Positions 1 through 8,791 of a DNA stretch of 64,000 nt are shown here, in pieces. The notes under the pieces were generated by a model that did not search any database, was not told where the DNA came from, and worked only from the letters and a program-made list of their open reading frames with translations. A program made the translations under genes and the position numbers. Positions within the stretch are counted from its first letter, which is position 1. Each line of letters begins with the position of its first letter. The stretch spans positions 39,544 through 103,543 of the forward strand of contig CAWJNP010000049.1 in NCBI GenBank assembly GCA_963844255.1. The letters are read 5' to 3'. Source of the DNA: SZAS-79 sp963844255 (GTDB lineage Bacteria; Pseudomonadota; Gammaproteobacteria; Burkholderiales; SG8-39).

Positions 1-1196
1 TACGGAATACCCTTGAAGGACAGGGGCTCGCCGCCCGAAGAAAACTCGGTCAGCGTGTCGCCGATCTGCAGCTGCCCATGGTTGTGGATGCCGATGATGT
101 CCCCCGCGACTGCGTCCTCGCTCGCGACGCGCTCATTGGCCATGAACGTCAGTGCGTTGGCGAGCTTCATCTCTCGTCCGGCGCGCGGATGCTGCACCTT
201 CATGCCCGGACGATACCGCCCCGAACAGACACGGAAGAACGCAATGCGGTCGCGGTGGCGCGGATCCATGTTGGCCTGGATCTTGAACACGAAACCGCTG
301 AATCCGGGCTCGGCGGGTTCCACCATGCGCGCGCCCGCGTCGCGCGGCTGCGGTGGTGGCGCCCACTCGACCAGTGCCTGCAGAATCTCCTGCACGCCGA
401 AATTGTTGATCCCCGAGCCGAAGAAGACCGGCGTCTGCGTGCCTGCAAGAAACCGCGGCAGATCGAAAGGCACGCTCGCGCCGGACAGCAACTCCACATC
501 CGAGCGCAGCTGCGCGATTTCATTTGGAAACAGCTCGTCGAGGCGCGGATTGGCAATCCCTTCGATCGTCTCGGATTCGCCGCCGCGCTTTTCCTCGCCC
601 GGCGTAAATCGCAGAAGGCGGTTGGACAGGAGATGAAACACACCCCGGAATCCCTTGCCCATGCCCAGAGGCCAGCTGATCGGGGCGCAGTCGATCTTGA
701 GCACCGATTCGATCTCCTCGAGCAGCTCGAAGGGCTCGCGTACCTCGCGGTCGAGCTTGTTCACGAAGGTGATGATCGGCGTGTTCCTGAGCCGGCAGAC
801 CTCCAGCAGCTTGATGGTCTGCGCCTCGACGCCCTTGGCCGCATCGATCACCATGACCGCGGCATCCACGGCAGTCAGCACACGGTAGGTGTCTTCCGAA
901 AAATCTTCGTGACCCGGCGTGTCGAGCAGGTTGATCGTGTGCCCGCCGTACTCGAACTGCATGACCGAGCTCGTCACCGAAATGCCGCGCTGCTTTTCGA
1001 TCTCCATCCAGTCGGAGGTCGCGTGGCGCGAGCTCTTCCGCGCCTTCACGGTACCCGCCATCTGGATTGCGCCACCGAAAAGCAGCAGCTTTTCCGTCAG
1101 CGTGGTCTTGCCCGCGTCCGGGTGCGAGACGATCGCGAATGTCCGCCTGCGCGATACATCGCGCACGAGGTCTGCGGGAAAGGCGGGCGTGTTCAT
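1..1196 (-). CDS. prfC: Peptide chain release factor 3 (RF3), C-terminus cut off by window edge
   Basis: RF3 is a cytoplasmic GTPase that recycles RF1 and RF2 from the ribosome after peptide release. The visible 398 residues start MNTPAFPADLVRDV and carry the P-loop SHPDAGKTT (residues 24-32), the switch region QRGISVTSS, the G3 box DTPGHEDFSEDTYR and the G4 box NKLDRE, followed by the start of the second beta-barrel domain. Family members have about 530 residues, so roughly 130 C-terminal residues lie outside the window. The start was chosen because the ATG immediately precedes the conserved N-terminus; no strong Shine-Dalgarno sequence is seen. The gene is divergent from the formate/nitrite transporter. 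The GTPase motifs leave little doubt; EF-G and LepA are excluded by the RF3-type DAGKTTLTEK and SDWMEIEKQRGIS segments. Confidence 0.96.
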   Translation of the reverse strand, partial: MNTPAFPADLVRDVSRRRTFAIVSHPDAGKTTLTEKLLLFGGAIQMAGTVKARKSSRHATSDWMEIEKQRGISVTSSVMQFEYGGHTINLLDTPGHEDFSEDTYRVLTAVDAAVMVIDAAKGVEAQTIKLLEVCRLRNTPIITFVNKLDREVREPFELLEEIESVLKIDCAPISWPLGMGKGFRGVFHLLSNRLLRFTPGEEKRGGESETIEGIANPRLDELFPNEIAQLRSDVELLSGASVPFDLPRFLAGTQTPVFFGSGINNFGVQEILQALVEWAPPPQPRDAGARMVEPAEPGFSGFVFKIQANMDPRHRDRIAFFRVCSGRYRPGMKVQHPRAGREMKLANALTFMANERVASEDAVAGDIIGIHNHGQLQIGDTLTEFSSGGEPLSFKGIP

Positions 1197-1306
1197 GAGG
1201 TCGACAACAGAATCCGTCGGCGGGAGAGGCGTAGCGGGGCGCGATTATAGCAATCGGCGCACCGCGGCGCGCATGCTACGCTCGGGAAAAATCTGGATCC
1301 CGGGCA

Positions 1307-2125
1307 ATGCAATTCGACTTTGACGCGTATTCTCCGCAGCAGATCGCCGAGCGCGTCGAGACCGCCGGCGTGGCCAAGGCCAGGCTGCCGCTCACGCAGA
1401 TGATCCTGCTCGGCGTGCTGGCCGGTGCATTCATCGGCCTGGGCGCCCTGTACTACACGCTGGTCGTGAGCGACGCGAGCCTTGGCTTCGCACTCTCGCG
1501 TGTGCTTGGCGGCGTCTGCTTTTCGCTGGGCCTGCTGCTGGTCGTCGTGGCCGGCGCGGAGTTGTTCACCGGCAACAACCTGCTCGCCATGGCCTGGGCC
1601 GACGGACGCATCACCTCGGGCGAAGTGCTGCGCAACTGGGTGGTCGTGTGCCTCGCAAATTTCGCCGGTGCCGCCGGACTGGCACTGGTGGTCTGGCTTT
1701 CGGGGCACACGGGCGCCAACAACGGCGCGGTCGCCCAGACCTACCTCAAGATTGCCGCGGCCAAGGCAGCGATTCCCGCATGGGAAGCGTTTTTCCGCGG
1801 CATGCTGTGCAACGTCCTCGTCTGCATGGCGGTATGGATGGCGCTCGCTGGCCGCAGCGTGACAGACTAGGCCGTGGCGATCGTGTTTCCCGTCTCGGCC
1901 TTCGTCGCCGCGGGCTTCGAGCACTCGATCGCAAACATGTACTTCTTCCCGATCGCGCTCCTGATCAAGGCTTCCGGTGCGCCGCTCCCGGCAGGCGCCG
2001 GAGCGATCGACCTGCCCGCGATGTTCGCCAACCTCGGCCCGGTCATCGCCGGCAATATCGCGGGCGGAAGCGTGCTCGTGGCCCTGGTCTACTACCTGAT
2101 CTACCGCCGGCCGGCCGGACCCTGA
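1307..2125 (+). pseudogene. Formate/nitrite transporter (FocA/NirC family) interrupted by an in-frame TAG
   Basis: Read straight through, this frame gives about 272 residues, the normal length of a pentameric FNT channel of the inner membrane, with hydrophobic segments spread along it and the family's late motif FEHSIANMYF. A single in-frame amber codon at 1868-1870 splits it into 187 residues and an 83-residue tail that could restart at GTG 1874. The break falls in SVTD-stop-AVAIVFP, where relatives normally carry Lys, so one AAG to TAG change explains it. No frame change is needed. Either the gene is a recent pseudogene, the base is a sequencing error, or the stop is suppressed; the sequence alone cannot decide. 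The product without its last third should not form a channel. Confidence 0.85.
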
Positions 2126-2171
2126 GGCGCGTGCTATAGTTTTCAAAGGCGCCCTGTGCAGCCCTCGACAA

Positions 2172-2189
2172 TGTATCGATACCGATACA
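2172..2189. promoter_or_regulatory. Candidate operator: 7-4-7 inverted repeat upstream of the sulfhydrylase gene
   Basis: TGTATCG (2172-2178) and CGATACA (2183-2189) are perfect reverse complements separated by ATAC. The element sits 64 bases before the ATG of the sulfhydrylase gene, in the only sizeable gap of this part of the window. Size and symmetry suit a dimeric repressor of the TetR or similar type. No regulator gene is adjacent, so the binding protein is unknown. A chance palindrome is possible. Confidence 0.35.
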
Positions 2190-2252
2190 CAAATTGCCTC
2201 GGGAGCGGCTCCAGGAGCGGATCCGGTAAAACAAAAGTAAGAGATTCATACC

Positions 2253-3544
2253 ATGGCAGACCGCCAGTTCGGCATCGAAACCCTGTGCCTGCATGCCGGC
2301 CAGATTCCCGACGCAGCCACCGGCGCGCGCGCGCTGCCGATCTACCAGACGACCTCCTTCGTGTTCGATTCGGCCGAGCATGCCGCAAGCCTGTTCAACC
2401 TGCAGACCTTCGGCAACGTCTACTCGCGAATCTCCAATCCGACGGTATCGGCGCTGGAAGAGCGCGTCGCGGCGATCGAAAACGGCCGGGCCGCGCTGGC
2501 CACGGGCTCGGGTCAGGCGGCCGAAGCCACCGCGATCCTCACGCTGTGCGAATCCGGCGACCATATCGTCTCCGCCTCGACCCTGTACGGCGGGTCCTAT
2601 TCGCTGCTCGGCATCAATCTCGCCAAGTTCGGGATCGAAACCACGTTCGTCGATCCGGACGAACCGGAGAACTTCCGCCGCGCTCTGAAGCCCAACACCA
2701 AGCTGGTCTATGCCGAGACCCTGGGCAACCCGCTGATCAATCTCATCGACATCGAGGCCGTCGCGAAGATCGCGCACGAGGCCGGCGTGCCGCTGATGAT
2801 CGACAACACCGTGCCTTCGCCCTACCTGTGCCGGCCCTTCGAATGGGGCGCCGACATCGTGGTCCACTCGGCCACCAAGTACATCGGCGGCCACGGCACC
2901 ACGATGGGCGGCGTGATTGTCGAGTCGGGAAAATTCCCCTGGGACAACGGCAAGTTTCCCGGAATGACCGAGCCTTCGCGCGGCTACCACGGCGTGCGCT
3001 TCTACGAAACCTTCGGCGACTTCGGCTACACGATGAAGCGCGCGCATGGAGATCATGCGCACCTTCGGCCCCGTGCTCGCGCCGCTTGCCGCCTGGCATG
3101 CTGATGCAGGGCCTGGAGACGCTGCACGTGCGCATGGAGCGGCATTGCGCGAACGCGCTGGCGGTGGCGAAGTTCCTGCAGGGCCATCCGCAGGTCTCGT
3201 GGGTCAACTACCCCGGGCTTCCCGACAACAAGTACCACGCACTGGCGCAGAAGTACCTGCCCAGGGGCGCCTCGGGCCTGCTGAACTTCGGCGTGAAGGG
3301 CTGCGCCCGGGCCGGGGAAAAATTCATCGAAGCCGCCACCTTCATGAGCCACCTCGCCAACATCGGCGACGCGAAGACCCTGATCATCCATCCGGCTTCG
3401 ACCACTCACCGGCAGATGTCGGAAGAAGAGCAGTTGAAGGCGGGCGTGCTGCCCGACATGGTGCGCATGTCGGTGGGCCTGGAGACACTGGACGACATAC
3501 TCTGGGACATCGACCAGGCGCTGTCGGCAGCCGCAAACGCTTGA
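2253..3544 (+). pseudogene. metY: O-acetylhomoserine sulfhydrylase (MetY-like), two +1 frameshifts
   Basis: PLP enzyme of the Cys/Met metabolism family that makes homocysteine from O-acetylhomoserine and sulfide. The first frame (2253 to about 3038) carries the N-terminus, YSRISNPT, and the PLP lysine K209 in HSATKYIGGHG. An extra base near 3039 (aag-c-gcg) moves the reading to a second frame coding MEIMRTFGPVLAPLAAW, and a second extra base at about 3097 moves it to a third frame, QGLETLHVRMERH through to the stop at 3542-3544. Joining the three frames gives about 430 residues, the normal family length, with no other loss. As written the first frame ends after 283 residues and would lack the C-terminal domain. 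Either two sequencing insertions or a pseudogene; the alcohol dehydrogenase starts 25 bases downstream. Confidence 0.88.
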
Positions 3545-3569
3545 AGAAAATTCAAAAGGAGCACTACCC

Positions 3570-4652
3570 ATGCTGAGCTATCAGGTCATCGAACACGGCA
3601 AGCCCTTGCAGAAGGTCTTCACCAACGCGCCCAAGCCCAAGGGAACCGAGGTGCTGGTGCGCATCACCCGCTCAGGCGTCTGCCACAGCGACCTGCACAT
3701 CTGGGACGGCTACTTCGACCTTGGCGGCGGCAAGCGCTTCTATGTGAAGGACCGCGGCTGCGTACCTCCCTTTACGCTTGGGCATGAGCCCTTCGGCGTG
3801 GTCGAGGCCTTTGGCGCCGGTGCGGCCAAGGCCGTCCGCGGCCTCAAACTGGGTCAACGCCGCCTCGTTTATCCATGGATCGGCTGCGGCAAGTGCGCAG
3901 TGTGCAAAGCGGGACAGGACAACTATTGCGTCTCCGGCACCCGGTTTCTCGGCGTGAACCGTGCCGGCGGGTATTCGACGCATGTGCTGATACCGCATCC
4001 AAAGTATCTGGTCGACACCGCCGGTGTGGACGACGCCTTTGCCGCGACGCTGGCCTGCTCGGGTCTCACGACCTACAGCGCGATTGCGAAGCTGCCCGAA
4101 CTCGGCAGGAACGACTATGTCGCCGTCCTCGGCTGCGGCGGCCTGGGGCTCGTGGCGATCTCGATCATGAAGGCCATGGGCATCCGCAACGTGATCGCCT
4201 GCGATGTCGACGCGGGCAAGCTTGCCGCAGCGAAGAAACTCGGCGCTGCGCTGGTCCTGGACACGCGCGCGCCCGATGCCGCGCAGCGCCTGGGTGCGCT
4301 GGCGAAGGGCAATCTTGCCGGGGCAATGGACTACGTCGGCATGCCGGCGACCTTCATGGCGGCCTACCCCGCCCTTCGCAAAGGCGGGCGATACATCATC
4401 TGCGGCCTGTTCGGCGGGGAAGTCACCCTGCCGCTGCCGCCGATCGCGCAGCGCGCGGTGGGCGTGATCGGGTCCTATGTCGGCAATCTTGCCGAGCTCA
4501 AGGCGGTCGTGGCGCTGGCGAAAAAGAAGAAGCTCAAGCCCATGCCCGTGGAGACGCGCGCCGCCGCCGAAGTGAACCGCACGCTCGAGGAACTCAAGGC
4601 CGGAAAGATCCTTGGCCGGGTGGTGCTCGATTTTGAAACTGCGAAAGCCTGA
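3570..4652 (+). CDS. Zinc-dependent alcohol dehydrogenase (MDR superfamily)
   Basis: A 360-residue medium-chain dehydrogenase that oxidises an alcohol or reduces an aldehyde with NAD(P)(H). Catalytic zinc ligands are visible as C38 in GVCHSD and the GHE motif at residues 71-73; the four structural-zinc cysteines are C106, C109, C112 and C120. The Rossmann dinucleotide motif GCGGLG follows in the second half. The ATG is preceded by AAAAGGAG at a good distance. It lies between the broken sulfhydrylase and the broken gamma-glutamyltransferase and is itself intact. The substrate cannot be read from the sequence; an S-hydroxymethyl-glutathione role is possible but the typical class III signatures are not obvious. 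Confidence 0.9.
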   Translation: MLSYQVIEHGKPLQKVFTNAPKPKGTEVLVRITRSGVCHSDLHIWDGYFDLGGGKRFYVKDRGCVPPFTLGHEPFGVVEAFGAGAAKAVRGLKLGQRRLVYPWIGCGKCAVCKAGQDNYCVSGTRFLGVNRAGGYSTHVLIPHPKYLVDTAGVDDAFAATLACSGLTTYSAIAKLPELGRNDYVAVLGCGGLGLVAISIMKAMGIRNVIACDVDAGKLAAAKKLGAALVLDTRAPDAAQRLGALAKGNLAGAMDYVGMPATFMAAYPALRKGGRYIICGLFGGEVTLPLPPIAQRAVGVIGSYVGNLAELKAVVALAKKKKLKPMPVETRAAAEVNRTLEELKAGKILGRVVLDFETAKA

Positions 4653-4678
4653 ACGACGCCCCGCCGTATACTCGAAAA

Positions 4679-6281
4679 ATGACTCCCTACACTTGGCAGT
4701 TCCCCTATAGTTGGCCGAGGAAGCCGGTCCTCGCCGCCAACGTCGTATCCACCTCACAGCCGCTGGCCGCGCAGGCAGGACTGCGCATGATGCTCCAGGG
4801 CGGCAACGCGGTGGACGCGATCCTCGCCACCGCGATCACGCTGACCCTGGTCGAACCGGTATCCAACGGCATCGGCTCGGACCTGTTCGCAATTCTCTGG
4901 GACGGCAAGGAACTCCACGGCATCAACGCTTCCGGGCGTTCGCCTGAAGGCTGGACACCTGAGTATTTTGCGAAGAAGTATCCCGAGCTGAAGACCATGC
5001 CGCAGCGCGGCTGGAACACGGTAACGGTTCCCGGCTGCATCTCCGGCTGGCGCATGCTGTCGGAGCGATTCGGCAAGCTGCCCTTCGAAAAGCTGTTCGA
5101 GCCCGCGATCGGATATGGACGCAACGGGTTTCTCGTTTCGCCCACGATCGCGAGGCAGTGGGAAATCCAGGCGAAGGAACTGCACAACCAGCCGGGCTAT
5201 GCGGCCGCCTTCATGCCCGGCGGCCGGCCGCCGCAGGCCGGGGAAATGTTCAGCTTCGCGGATCACGCGGCAACGCTGGAAAAAATCGCGGCGAGCAAGG
5301 GCGAGGCCTTTTACCGCGGGGAACTCGCCGGTCAACTGGAAGCGCACAGCGCGCAGAACGGCGGTGTCATGACCGCCGCTGATCTTGCCGCGCACAAAGC
5401 CGACTGGACCCCGCCGATGGAAATCGGCTACCGCGGCTACACCATCCACGAACTGCCGCCCAACGGGCAGGGCATCGTCGCCCTGATCGCGCTCGGCATC
5501 CTTGAGCACTTCGACCTGTCCAGTCACCCGGTCGATTCGGCCGACAGCCTGCACCTGCAGATCGAGGCGATGAAGCTCGCTTTCGCGGATGCACGCCGCT
5601 TTGTCGCCGACCTCGACTGGATGGACGTCAAGCCCGAGTCCCTGCTTGATGCCGGTTACCTCAATGGCCGTGCGTCGCAGATCGACATGAAAAAAGCGCA
5701 GGACTTCGGCCACGGCACGCCCCCGAAAGGCGGCACCGTGTACCTCACCGCAGCCGATGCCTCCGGCATGATGATCTCGCTGATCCAGTCCAACTACATG
5801 GGCTTCGGCTCGGGCGTGGTCGTGCCAGGCACCGGCATCTCGCTGCAGAATCGCGGGCGCCACCTTCGTTCGCACCCCGGGCCACCCCAATGAAGTCGCA
5901 CCCAGGAAGCGCCCCTACCAGACCATCATCCCGGGCTTCGTCACCAAGGACGGCAAACCCGTCATGAGCTTTGGCGTAATGGGCGGGACGATGCAGCCGC
6001 AGGGCCACGCACAGGTGATGGTGCGGATTGCAGACTACAACCAGAATCCGCAGGCGGCCTGTGACGGCCCGCGCTTTCGCGTCGTGCAGGGCATGGAAGT
6101 GAACGTCGAGGGCGGATTTTCCGGCTCGGTACTGGAGGATCTCACCCGCCGCGGGCACAAGCTCGCCGAGCTCAAGGAAGGCTACATGGACTTCGGTTCT
6201 GCGCAGCTGATCTGGAAGCTCGACGGCGGATACGTGGCCGCGAGCGACCCGCGCCGGGATGGGCAGGCGGTGGGGTACTGA
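4679..6281 (+). pseudogene. ggt: Gamma-glutamyltransferase family protein with a +1 frameshift
   Basis: Ntn-hydrolase family enzyme that cleaves or transfers gamma-glutamyl groups, as in glutathione breakdown. The first frame (4679 onward) runs through the large subunit and the autoprocessing site GGTVYLTAAD, whose Thr (about residue 353) is the expected nucleophile, then GSGVVVPGTGISLQNRG. Right there a run of three G at 5855-5857 has one base too many: the frame ends at 5893, while the neighbouring frame continues ATFVRTPGHPNEV to the stop at 6281. Together they give about 534 residues, normal for the family. No secretion signal is obvious, resembling the YwrD-like cytoplasmic branch. The lesion would remove most of the small subunit. 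Sequencing error or pseudogene. Confidence 0.88.
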
Positions 6282-6311
6282 TTCCGCAGTGCCTGCACTT
6301 GAATTTTCAGG

Positions 6312-6398
6312 TCTCCTTGTTTTGCGCATCAGGGCGCGCGCAGGCGAATTCGATATCCTGAAGGCGCTCCCTGCGCCCTGATGCGCAAAACAAGGAGA
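6312..6398. repeat. Perfect 26-bp inverted repeat with 35-base loop
   Basis: Bases 6312-6337 and 6373-6398 are exact reverse complements over 26 positions, beginning tctccttgttttgcgcatca. The loop is 35 bases. It lies between the gamma-glutamyltransferase remnant, which ends 30 bases before it, and the first glutathione S-transferase, which starts 75 bases after it. In RNA it would form a very stable hairpin. There is no T-run typical of an intrinsic terminator on either side, and the arms are much longer than usual terminator stems, so a small non-autonomous mobile repeat or a strong mRNA-end structure are both open. Confidence 0.85.
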
Positions 6399-6472
6399 TT
6401 GGATAACTGCAACACCAGGCTGTGCCGATTGCATCGGCTTGGCGTGATTCAATACTTATTGGAGCCGTAAAA

Positions 6473-7093
6473 ATGCTGAAAATCTGGGGACGCGCAAACT
6501 CGTCCAACCTCAAGAAAGTCACCTGGCTGTGCGAGGAAATCAAGCTGCCATACGAACGCATCGACGCAGGCATGAGCTTCGGCGTGGTCAACACCCCCGA
6601 GTACCGCAAGCTGAACCCCAACGGGCTGGTGCCGACGATCGACGACGACGGCTTCATCCTCTGGGAATCCAACGCGATCGTGCGTTACCTTGCGGCGAAA
6701 CACGCCGCAGGCACGCTCTGGCCGACCGACCTCAAGGTGCGCGCTGATTCGGACCGCTGGATGGACTGGTGCACGAGCACGCTCTGGCCGACGTTCCGCC
6801 CGGTGTTCTGGAACCTGGTCCGCACGCCCCCTGAGCAGCGCAACATGAAGGAAGTCGAGGAAGGCGCGAAGAAGACCGGGGAGATGCTGGCGCGACTCGA
6901 CGCATACCTTGCGGGGCGGAAATTCGTCGCGGGCGACGAACTGACGATCGGCGACATTGCCTTCGGGCCGGTCGTATATCTCGTGAACAACGTGCCCTTC
7001 GACCGGCCGAAACTTGCCAACTACGACGCCTGGTACGCGCGGATCTCCGAGCGCCCGGCGTTCAGGAAGGTGGTCGCCCTGCCCGTCGCCTAG
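6473..7093 (+). CDS. Glutathione S-transferase family protein, first of a tandem pair
   Basis: A 206-residue cytosolic protein with an N-terminal thioredoxin-like domain and a C-terminal helical domain, expected to conjugate or reduce electrophiles with glutathione. The N-domain carries WGRANSSNLKKVTWLCEE, the cis-Pro segment LVPTIDDDGF and the glutathione-binding WESNAIVRYL. The start at 6473 is favoured over an upstream ATG because TGGAG precedes it and MLKIWGR aligns with the start of the neighbouring paralogue. The catalytic residue is probably Ser or Asn in the ANSSN turn. The second copy begins 12 bases after its stop, so the two are almost certainly cotranscribed. Substrate unknown. 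Confidence 0.9.
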   Translation: MLKIWGRANSSNLKKVTWLCEEIKLPYERIDAGMSFGVVNTPEYRKLNPNGLVPTIDDDGFILWESNAIVRYLAAKHAAGTLWPTDLKVRADSDRWMDWCTSTLWPTFRPVFWNLVRTPPEQRNMKEVEEGAKKTGEMLARLDAYLAGRKFVAGDELTIGDIAFGPVVYLVNNVPFDRPKLANYDAWYARISERPAFRKVVALPVA

Positions 7094-7104
7094 GCGCTAT
7101 CGCC

Positions 7105-7725
7105 ATGCTGCGCATCTGGGGCCGGGTGAATTCGGTCAACGTCAAAAAGGTGCTCTGGTGCGCAGGGGAGCTCGGTCTGCCATACGAGCGCATCGAGGCG
7201 GGCATGGAACACGGCGTGGTCGGAACTTCGCGCTATCTGGCGATGAACCCCAACGCGCGCGTCCCGACGATCGACGACGACGGGTTCGTGCTCTGGGAAT
7301 CGAACGCGATCGTCCGCTACCTCTCGCTCAAGTACGGTGCGGGCAACCTCTGCCCGATGGAGATGCACGAGCGTGCCGATGCCGACCGCTGGATGGACTG
7401 GTGCAGCACCCAGCTCGCGGGGACGTTTCGCGAGGTGTTCTGGGGCACCGTGCGCACGGTACCCGAAAAGCGCAACAAATCGCTGATCGAAAGAAACCGC
7501 GTGGCGACCGCCGCGACACTCGACATCGCCGACCAGGCCCTTGCGCGGCGCCCTTTCCTTGCCGGGGACAGGCTCACCATGGGCGACATACCCCTGGGCT
7601 GCTACGTGCACCTGTGGATGAGCATGCCGATCGCTCGCCCCGAGCACCCGCACCTGAACGCGTGGTACCAGCGTCTGCGCGCACGCCAGGCGTTCAACGA
7701 CGGTGTCAACACCCCGCTGACCTGA
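7105..7725 (+). CDS. Glutathione S-transferase family protein, second of a tandem pair
   Basis: A 206-residue paralogue of the preceding gene with the same architecture: MLRIWGRVNSVNVKKVLWC at the N-terminus, RVPTIDDDGFVLWESNAIVRYL in the glutathione site and a helical C-domain. Identity to the first copy is high in the N-domain and lower in the C-terminal, substrate-binding half, for example LCPMEMHERADAD against LWPTDLKVRADSD. That pattern suggests duplication followed by change of substrate range. Its 3' end overlaps the convergent metallopeptidase gene by 20 bases, leaving no room for a terminator between them. Confidence 0.9.
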   Translation: MLRIWGRVNSVNVKKVLWCAGELGLPYERIEAGMEHGVVGTSRYLAMNPNARVPTIDDDGFVLWESNAIVRYLSLKYGAGNLCPMEMHERADADRWMDWCSTQLAGTFREVFWGTVRTVPEKRNKSLIERNRVATAATLDIADQALARRPFLAGDRLTMGDIPLGCYVHLWMSMPIARPEHPHLNAWYQRLRARQAFNDGVNTPLT

Positions 7726-8791
7726 TCGCCGGGGCAGCCTGCGCCCCGAGACAGCGCGAGCGCTCTTGTTCAGGCAGCGCGGCGATCCGTTTCACTGCCG
7801 CATAGAAGCGAGGAAGGTCGCCGCCGGCCTCTCCGAGAATCCGCTCGAAACCGGGCACGAATTTCGAGTAAGCATTCAGCGACACCAGAAGCGCATTGTT
7901 CGGCTCGGCACCGAGGATCCGGTCGTAACCCGAAAATCCGCCCCAGCGGTCCTTGAGCCCCGCGTACTCGCGCTTCAGCTCGTCGAAGGCAGCTCGCTTC
8001 TTTGCCCGCCTCGATTCGATGCCCTCCGTGGCCGAACCTTCAGCATATATGCGCTCCAGCCGGGACCTCGCAGCCTCGATGAGCGCGATGAACTCCTCGC
8101 GGCGTTCGCGCCCCCTGAGGAACGCCGTCAGTTCCGTCTGGCGGTCCTGCGCGACGAGCCAGCGGCGCACCCCGGCCCGTTCGACCGCGACCGCGAAGGA
8201 CTCGTTGAACGCGGTATCGTTCTTCACATACACCACTTGGTGCGCCAGCTCATGGAACACCAGGCGCGCAACCTCGCTCTCCGGGTAGCGCATGAAGGTC
8301 GAAAGGAGAGGGTCGTCGAACCAGCCGAGTGTCGAGTACGCCGGAATGCCGAGCACCAGCACGTCGTACCCTGCCGCGCGCTGCTTTGCCGCTTCGCCCA
8401 GGGCGTCGGCCTCGGAAAAGAATCCGCGGTAGCTCACACAGCCCGCCACCGGGAAGCACGACTTCACCGCCGTCGTCGCGAACTCGGGCGCTGCGAACAC
8501 GTTCCACACGACATAAGGCCTGCCCAGATCGGCATAGCTGCGATAGCTGCCGTTGTCCGGCAATCCGAGCGAACGGCTCGCGTATTCGCGCACCGCCCGC
8601 GCGCGTACGAGCCGCAGGCGCAGGTCCGCGCTCGTTCCGGGATCCACAAGTACGACGTCGATCGGCCGCGCGCGGGAAATGAGTTCGATTTGTCCGCCCA
8701 CCGCCTGCGTGTAATAGGCCAGCGTGTCGCACCCCGCGAGCAGGCCGCTGCAGACGAGAACCAGCAGCGCGCGGAGCAACCTAGCATGCAT
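7706..8791 (-). CDS. Predicted zinc aminopeptidase, outer-membrane/periplasmic lipoprotein (COG4324 type)
   Basis: A 361-residue protein with a lipoprotein signal peptide; the lipobox LLAGC puts the lipidated Cys at about residue 21. The zinc-peptidase motif FHELAHQVVYVKN (HExxH near residue 180) is followed by a glutamate-containing segment NESFAVAVE, the likely third zinc ligand. These features match the predicted aminopeptidase family COG4324. The ATG at 8791 was chosen over one five codons upstream because it gives a compact basic signal peptide. The start lies inside the 3' end of the upstream hydrolase gene, implying translational coupling. Enzymatic activity of this family is mostly inferred rather than shown. 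Confidence 0.85.
   Translation of the reverse strand: MHARLLRALLVLVCSGLLAGCDTLAYYTQAVGGQIELISRARPIDVVLVDPGTSADLRLRLVRARAVREYASRSLGLPDNGSYRSYADLGRPYVVWNVFAAPEFATTAVKSCFPVAGCVSYRGFFSEADALGEAAKQRAAGYDVLVLGIPAYSTLGWFDDPLLSTFMRYPESEVARLVFHELAHQVVYVKNDTAFNESFAVAVERAGVRRWLVAQDRQTELTAFLRGRERREEFIALIEAARSRLERIYAEGSATEGIESRRAKKRAAFDELKREYAGLKDRWGGFSGYDRILGAEPNNALLVSLNAYSKFVPGFERILGEAGGDLPRFYAAVKRIAALPEQERSRCLGAQAAPAIRSAGC

Noticed and set aside
78..1250. Long open frame on the plus strand opposite prfC
   Set aside because: Arg/Ala/His-rich translation typical of the shadow of a GC-rich gene; the minus strand encodes a clear RF3 GTPase.
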